NCBI RefSeq assembly: GCF_036499745.1
Contig: NZ_DASYDG010000018.1
Location: forward strand, 1 to 64,000
Origin: Pinirhizobacter sp036499745
Lineage (GTDB): Bacteria > Pseudomonadota > Gammaproteobacteria > Xanthomonadales > Rhodanobacteraceae
Length of the DNA: 64,000 bases
Direction of reading: 5' to 3'
The notes beneath the pieces were generated by a model. The model made no database searches and was not told where the DNA came from. It worked only from the letters and a program-made list of their open reading frames with translations. The position numbers and the translations under genes are program-made. This document shows positions 47,701-56,700 of the stretch, in pieces (position 1 is the first letter of the stretch; each line of letters begins with the position of its first letter).

Positions 47701-50700
47701 GTGGGCGGTGGACAGGTGGGCGGCGCGGCCTCGGCCGCGGTGAACATCTCCACGGCCACCATCCGGGCTGACATTACCGATGGCGCCCATGTCACCGCCG
47801 AGGACAACATCGGCGTGCTGGCGGTCAACCGCCAGGGCGTGGACGTGTTCGCCGGCAGCCTGGGGATCAGTGCCGACGCCGTGGGCCTGGGCATCGGCGC
47901 GGTGGTGAATTACCTCAACGACAGCACCTCGGCCTATATCGATGGTGGTTCCAGCGTCAATGCACTGGCCAAGAATGCTTCCGACACGCTCGCCGTCAAC
48001 AGCGGCACCCTGGCCCATGCATCAGACCTGGACGTTTCCCAGATCCATGACGCATCCGACTATGTGAACCCGGATCTTTCGCAGACCCAGGCCATGGTGA
48101 CGGGCCTGGCCGTGAATGCGGCTTCCTCGCAGGCAGTGACCACGCTTGGCGTCAGCGCCGCGGTGGCCTTCGATCCCTTTGGCTCGGCGGCCATCACCGC
48201 CATGGCCGACGCCAACGTGCTGGGCGGCGGCACCCACGCCTATATCACCGGCGCGAACATCAACCAGTCCAACACGGGTGCGGGCGGCCAGCAGAGTGTC
48301 GACGTGCGTGCCAGCAGCCACGCCTACGATGCCGCCTTCGTGGCCGGCGTGGCCGCCGGTGCGACCGACGTCGCCGCCACCGGCGCGGTGGGTGTGAACA
48401 CCTTCAATCGCAGCACCAAGGCCGAGATCACCAACACCACGCTGACCAGCCGCGGCGCCACCAACGTTATCGCCGAAGCCAGCCAGCGCAGCGTGGATGC
48501 CGTGGTGGGCCTGGCCGCCGGACTTGTCGGCGGCGCGGGTACGGGCGTGGCCAATGTGTTCAACGCCGATACCGAAGCCAACGTTTACGGTGGCTCGCTC
48601 ACCACCGGTTCGCTCGCCATCGGCGCGCACGACGAGACCGACGCCAACATGATCGGCGGCGCGGGTGCCTTCGGCGGCGTGGCCGTGGCCGGTACCTTCC
48701 TGCTTTCTTCCTCGACCAATACCACCCAGGCGAACCTGGGCAGCACCGCCGGCGATACCGTGGTGCATACCAGCGGCGCGGTGGGCGTCAACGCCACCTC
48801 CGATGTAAACCTCGGCAGCACCATGGTCAGTGGCGCAGGTGCGGGCGGTCCGGCGATCGCCGGCATGGCCTCGTTCACCATCGTGGGCAATACCACCAAG
48901 GCCACCACCGAGAAGCTTCGCCTGGACCAGGGCGGAACCGACGCCGGTGCGCAGGCGCTGAACGTGCATGCCACGGAGAACATCCATCTGGTGCCCAACG
49001 CCGCCAGCGCCGCACTTTCCACCGCCAGCGTCGGCGTGGGCGCGGCTGCCAACGTGGTGTTGCTGGAAAGCAATGTGGCCGCCTCCGTGCTGGACAGCAC
49101 GATCAAGTCCGCGGGTACCGTGGATGTTGCCGCTGTCAGCAACAAGACCATCGACATGACGACCGTGTCGGGCGCCCTGGGCTCCGACGCCGGCATCAGC
49201 GGCGCGCTTGGCCTGGTGATCGTGGGTAACGGCTCGCTCACCGGCAACGATGCCGGCGACGATCCGATTTCTGAACTGGACAAGGGCGGCAACGGCAGCC
49301 TTACGTCGATGAACAGCTTCGGCGGTTCGTCCAACGTCAGCAGCCAGCAGATGGGCGGGCAGCTCAGCGACAGCGACGCGGCCACCATCAATGCCGCCAG
49401 CAAGGTGTCGCTGCTCGACGGCAACCACAAGCTCAAGCGCACGCAGGACGGCACGCAGGCGCTGGTGTCCAATTCCTCCATCACCACGGCTGGCCTGAAT
49501 GTCACCGGCACCGGTACCACCTCGGTGACCAACGTGGTGGGCAACCTGGCCGGCGGCGGCTTCCTCGGCGCGGGCGGTGCGATCGGCTTCAGCGTGGTCA
49601 ACCAGGCCATCGGTGCCCATGTCGATAGCAGTTCGACGATCAATGCCACGGGCACCGTGGACGTCGGCGCCAAGGCGAATAACGGCACAGCCACGGCGTA
49701 TTCGCCGACCGGCGCGGAAGGTGGCAGCTACAGCGTGGCCACCAGCGCCTACCAGGGTGCGGCGGGTCTCGTGGGCCTGGGCGCGGCGGTGTCGATCTCG
49801 CAGCTCAACAACCAGGTGAACGCGAGCCTTGACGCCGATGTCACCGGGCACGGTTCGAACGCGGTGAATATCTCCGCCGAGGACGACAGCGCGGTAGCGG
49901 CGCGTGGCGGCGGCCTGGTCGCCGGCGGCGCGGCTGCCGGCGTGGTGGTATCGCAGGCGCAGAAGAACGGTGCGGTGAACGCAGGCATCGCGGCCAGCAC
50001 GACCATCACCAACAGCGGCGCATTGAGCATCTCCGCCACCAGCCAGGGCGCAAGTTCCGCCAAGGCAACCGCCGTTACCGCGGGCCTCCTGTTGGCCGCC
50101 AACGGCGCCGACGCCAATGCGAGCGATGACGAAACCATTTCGGCGACGATCGGCAAGAGCGCCAACATCACTGCCACCTCCATCAGCCTGAAGGCGATGG
50201 ACCAGCCGGATGTGGAAGCCGATGCCTTCGGCGTGGCCGTATCCGGTGGTGTTTCCATCGGTGCTTCGGTGGCCACGGCCGATGCCGGTACCCATGTCAC
50301 GACCCTGGTGGACGACAGTGCGACGCTTTCCACGACCGGTGCCACGATCCTGGCGGCCACCAGTGGCGCCACCACGACCGGCGGCGTACGCGCCAAAGCC
50401 GTGGGCGGTGCCGGTGGCCTGTTGCTTGGTGCCAACGCCAGCGTGGCCAAGGCCACCTCGGCGGCACAGGTCAGCGCCACCACGGGCACGGGTGTGCATC
50501 TGCCCATGGGCATGATCGCCATCAGCGCCAACAACATCAGTTACCAGGACGCCTCGGCCACCGCCGGCGCAGCGGGCCTGGTGGGTATCGGCGCGGCCGC
50601 GGCGGACGCCGATGCTTCCGGCAGTACGGTCGCCGGCCTCGGTGCCTCGAACACCTCCGCGACCAATCGCAATAGCGATCTTGCGATTGCCGCCCTGGGC

Positions 50701-53700
50701 ACCGATGACAACGAGAGCGACGCCACCGCTGGCAGCGGCGGCGTGATCTCAGGCAACGCGGCCGTGGCGCGCACGTCCAACAGCACAACCACCACAGCTT
50801 CGATCGGCGACAGCGCCAACGTGCATGCCGCAGCCATCGAGATGGGCGCGCTGCACAACGACAACTATGCCGTTGAAGTGAACGCGGTGGGCGCGGGCAT
50901 CGCCAACATGAGTGGTGCCTTCGCCTCCAGCACGGCGACCAACAATGTCAATGCCACCGTGGGCAGCAACGCGAAACTCTATGCCACCGGCTACGTCGAT
51001 ATCGGCAGCAGCAATGTGTTCGCCAACGTCGGTACGCATCAGCAGGTACAGGGCGGTGGCGGTGGCGTACTTTCCGGCGCCGCGGCCGACAACAGCACCA
51101 CGCTTTCGGGCACGTCCACGGCCAGCATCGGCAGTTCCACCACGATCGTCTCGGGCCTGGACAGCGGCATGGCCGACCAGCTGGCCACCAAGTACGACGG
51201 CCTGACCTACACCGGCGGCACCGACCTCTTTGCCAACCCGGGGCGCATTCGCCTGGGCGCCAGCAGCCAGGTGCTTGCCAACGATACGGTGTCGCTGGAT
51301 TCCGGTGGCGCGGTGGCGGGCGCGGGTGCCAGCGACTCGCTCGACGTGAACCTGACCAACAACGCCACGGTGGGCGACAACGACAAGTTGCTGACCAACG
51401 GCGACATCGGCATCGGCACTTATACGCAGTCCACCACCACGCAGTCGGCGCTCACGCACACCTACGGTGGCGGTGCGCTGGGTGACTCCTCGGCGTCCAC
51501 CACGATCACCAGCAACCAGTCGGTGGGTGTCGGCACCAACGCGATGCTACTTGGCTTCGGCCAGATCAACCTCACCGCCGGCATGGATCCGTCGGGCTTC
51601 ATCCCCTCGCTGTTCTCGGCCGACACCATCGGGCAGTCGTATGTGATCGGCCTGATCGCCATCGCCACGGGCTCGGCCAACACCACCATCCACAGCAACG
51701 CCACCACCACCATCGGTGCCGGCGCGAATGTGCTCGGCGGTGCGGATATCAGCCTGGGAAGCTATCGCGGTACCAATAGCGTCAGCGCCGAAGGCACCGG
51801 TCACGGCTACGAACTCGGCTTCATCCCGGTCACCAGCGACGACAGCAACGCGCGCGCCGACGGCAGCGAGACGCTGGTCCTGGCGGGCAACGTTACCGCC
51901 GGCATCTATGCGGACAGCAGCATTGCCATCGACGCCAGCGGGAACCTCACGCACAGCACAGGTGCACCGGTCCAGGTCACGTACTCGGCGACCTTCAGTC
52001 CGTGGAACTACATCAACAATCACCTGGCGGGCCTCACCGACAACACCGACAGTAGCGGCAATAGCGGCGTACCCATCGTGACCGGCCAGGGCACGCCGAC
52101 AGCGCCGACGGGCGTTGGCGTGCAGAACAGCAATGTCAACGACGGCACACAGGCGGGCACGACCGTCGGCTCGACCACGGGTACCGATCCGGGGTCGGTC
52201 ACTGGCAACCCGGATGACCTGTCGGTAGGCGATATCCTGAAGGGCACCACCACCAGCGGCACCACGGCGGCCTATACGCTGGGTTCGCTGTACGCCGCGG
52301 GCGGCAACGTTACCGTGCACGCCGGCAGCATCACCGGCAGCGGCGCGCTCAATGCGCATGGCAGCCCGTCGATCAGTGTCACCAATGCCAGCGCCGACTA
52401 CCTGGTGCTCAACGACATCACCATCCCGACCGGCGGCGGTGGCGCGGTGACCTTCACAGGCAGCGCCAACGAAAGCTCCGACGCGGCGATGCACGTGAAC
52501 CGGGACACCAGCAACATTGCCCCGTCGATCACCCTCAATAACAGCTACACCGGCACCGTGAACAACACGCCCTCGAGCGTGACCCAGGGCCCGGCGATCT
52601 TCCTGGGTGGGACCATCACCAACCTCGATGGCCTGGTGGATATCAGCAATGCTTCCGGTTCGGTTGGCCAGTTCGCGCCGATCTCTGCCCAGCAGATCAA
52701 GGAGTTCGTGCCCAACGGCGCGGTAGCGGTATACCTACCCGACGGCACCTTCCACTCCGGTGCGGATCCGGTGGCGTCCTACCAGCCGTACCAGATCGAC
52801 CTGGGTGACGCGAACAAGGCGATCATGTATGTGGCCAACGCCATCTACAATCCCAACGGCACCTATACCGACGCCGGCGCCTTTTCGTCCATGCTGTACA
52901 ACCAGGCCGGCGGCGGCAACATCGGCGGCGTTTCGCTGATGTTCCTGGGCCAGTGCGCGCCGTACGCCAACAGCGCCTGCGGAAGCAATCCCAGCTCCGG
53001 GACGTTCAGCTTCCACAACCAGGACCTGCCACTGATCTATACCCTGGCCACCAGCACCAGCCAGGCCACCGATCCCACCCCGACGACCACGGCCGGGGCG
53101 TCGGCCCTGACCGCACAGACGGTGGCGGTGAACGCCAAGTGGATCGACATCGACAGCCAGATCACCGCGGGCCGGCCGACGACGTACAACATCACGCTCG
53201 ATTCGCAGGTGCAGACATTCATCGATGGGCAGACGCCGAACCACGGCCTGGTGGACGTGCCCACGTCCGCCTGGTGCGTGTCCGGCGGCGCCACCTGCTC
53301 ACCGGGCCTGGTGCAGTACGACACCGATACCGGTCACATCGTGATCAACAACGTCAACGCATCCGGTGGCGGGTTTGTCTCCCTGGACGGCGGCATCATC
53401 AGCACCAAGGCGATCGGCCAGATCACCATCAACGATGGCTACGGCCACGTCACCGTGAACAACAACCTCAATGTCCCCGTGCAGATGGCGGACATCAACA
53501 CCGGCAACAACGCGGTGGGTGAGTTGAAGATCACCGACCACTTCAAGACGTACAACGTTGGCGGCAACACCATCTACCAGACCTTCTGGTACGTCGACAC
53601 ACAAGGCTCGGGCACCAAGGTCTATACCAACTCCAACGGTGCTACGGATGTGGGCAATGCCGTGCAGTACACCGGCTTCGCCACCGACGGCCAGGGTATC

Positions 53701-56700
53701 CAGTACGACCCCACCGCGGGCCTGCGCTACCAGTGGCAGCAGCAGGTGAACCTGTCGCGTCCGATACCGACGCTCGACACCATCACCAACTGGCAGTACG
53801 TCGATGCCTCGGGCACCGCCGTGAGCTCGCCGGACTATCTGCTGATCTCCAGCGGCGTTACCACCAGCTCCACCGACCACGATGCCTTCGACGAGCACGT
53901 CACGGCGTCGGCCAGCCTGGGAACGGTGAACAACGGACAGTACCTGTCGGCGCTGGATGTGTACTACCACGGTTGCGGCGACGACCTTGGCTCAGGCTGC
54001 CATTACGGCTTCAGGAAGACCGACCAGGCCGCCGGTGCCGGCGTCTGGGAATACCGGTATTTCGAGGACGCCCAGCTCAACATGACGAGCTCGGTCAAGG
54101 CCGACTACACCTTCCACATCAATTTCCAGGGCAACGCGACGGGCCAGGTCAACATCAATTCGGCCTCCAGCGTGCTACTCGGTGGCAACATCTACAACCC
54201 GACGGGCAGCACCAGCATCCTGGCCACGCAGGGCAGTGGTGGGTCGATTACCGGTAGCGTATCGGGTGGCATTACCAGCAAGGGCATTACGCTTGCGGCC
54301 ACCGGTAGCATCGGTGATGCCAGCAATCCGCTGAACGTGGTGATGACCGGTGGCAAGTTGTCGGTGGACGCCGGTGCCGCGGGTACCAACATCGCCGCCA
54401 CCACGGCGCTCGACCTCGACCACGTCACGGCAGGCAACGCCACCACGGGCTACGGCGATGTCACGCTTAGTTCCGGCGGCAGCATCACCGGCGGCAGTGG
54501 TACGTCCGTCACCGGCCGCGATATCACGCTCACGGCCGGCGGCGCCATCGGCGGGGCCATCAACGGCGGCAATCCGCTGGTGATCGCCGCCCACTCCACC
54601 ACCAATGCCAACCATGGCGTTGACCATGGCGTGGTCAACCTCGATGCCCTCAACGACATCAACGTCCGCCAGACGGGCGGCGACCTGCTGGTCGGCCTGA
54701 TCAAGTCCGACGGCGGTTCGGTGAACGTGGACGTGCCCGATGGCTCGATCGTCGATGCCGCCGGCATTACCTCCGGCCAGGCGCTGTCTTCAGACCAGCT
54801 GAAAACGGTCAGCCAGACCCTGCACCTCACCACGGCGGACGACGGCGGCGCCATCGCCGCTGCCACCAAGCAGCGTATCGAGCAGACCGCCGACGGCTAC
54901 TACACGCAGTACCAGGGCCTGATGGACAATGGCCAGGTGGTGGACGGTGCGTTCGTGCTGAATGCCTCGAAACTCGATCTCTACCGGGCGCTGGCCTCCG
55001 CCGAGCTCGGCAAGGCTGCCGATGACGCCGATGTACAGGCTTATGCGGCCGCCCGCTACGTCACCTATGACGCCTACTTCAAGGGCCTGATCGGCACGGA
55101 CTACGCCACCACCGCCAAGTTCACCACGCCAGTAGCCGCCTTCAACTACGTGGCCGATGCCGCGCAGGTCGACGCGCTCACCGACAACGCCTTCTGGAAG
55201 GAAGGCTGGCTGACCAGCGCGGTGAACAACGCCGCGCTGACCGATCCGGGCAACAAGCCGGTGGGCAGTGCGGCGCCGAACATCCAGGGTCGCAATGTCA
55301 CCCTGACCGCCAAGAAGAACATCGGTGCGCTGGGCGACACCGCCAGCATCAGTGCCAGCGACCTGATCGACGGCACGGTGAGCGACGCCGACGCCGCGGC
55401 CCTGGCCGCCGCCAATGCGCCGGGTGACATCACCCTGGTCCGCGACGGCAATGGCGTGCTGGTGAGCGTGCAGGTGCGGCAGACCCAACCGCTGTTCCTC
55501 ACCGCCGGCGGTACGGTGGCGGCATCGAATCAGGCAGGCTCCGGTGGTTCGATCTACCTGCAGGCCAATGGCGACCTCAACCTTGCCGGGATCACTTCCG
55601 ACAAGGACGTAAGCCTGGTGGCTGTGGGCAACATCAACAACACGTTTACCGATCCGAACCAGGCGGTGATCAAGGCCAATGGCAACCTCACCATGCTGGT
55701 GGGTTCGGGCAGCAGCATCGGCAACGTGGCAAGCACCACTGGCGGCATGACTACCGCCGAGCGTACGGTGTCCTACGACATCGGCGGCATCCTGCTGGCA
55801 GCGGATGCCAGCCAGGACGTCGTGCTGCGCGCCCTGAACCACGATCTCGTCTTCGATCGCATCGGTGGCAACGGTCAGATGGTGCTGCGTACCGATGGCA
55901 ATATCGAGCAGGCGCTCGACGGCCTGGCGCTCACCGGCCGCGGCATAACGCTCGATGCGGGCGGCAATGTCGGTTACCTCGGTGACAACAGCAAATACCT
56001 GCAGCTCTCCACCGGCACCGGCACCGTCGATGGTACCGTCGGCGGTTTTGTGCGCCTGGATGACACCGATGCGACCGCGCTGAACATCGGCACGCTTGAT
56101 GTCGCCGGCAACGTGGATGTCGTGGCCAGCGGTGACCTCAACGTCACCTCGCTGGTGTCCACCGCGGGTTACCTCAACGCTTCCAGTGGTGCCGATGCCG
56201 CCTTTGGCACCGTGAAAGCCATGGGGCCGGTAGACCTTACCGCGGTGGGCGATCTCACCGTGGGTAGCGCCACCAGCTCAGCGACCACTGGCATCGGCGC
56301 AACGCTCCAGGCCGGCAAGGCGATCATCGCCACCGATGACGGCAGCCACCAGGCCAATGTCACGGTGGGCGGTGCAGCGGCCGTGCTGCTTCAGTCCGGC
56401 ACCGGCATCGGCTCCCCATTGCGTGTACACGGCGGATACCTGACTGCCACGGCGGACACGGGCGACATCGATCTCGCCATGCTCACCGACCTCATCGACG
56501 GCAGCATCGATGCCACCACAGGCTCGGTGACACTTACCGGTACAGGCGCCATCAACGGCTCGTCGATCCATGCAGGCCAGTCGGTGGACGCGACCGCGGC
56601 GACCACGTTCAACGTGGGCACGGTACTTGCCGATGCCGGTTCGGCCAGCATCGATGCCGGCGGCGACCTCACGTTGACCACCCTGGGTGCGGGCACCGAT

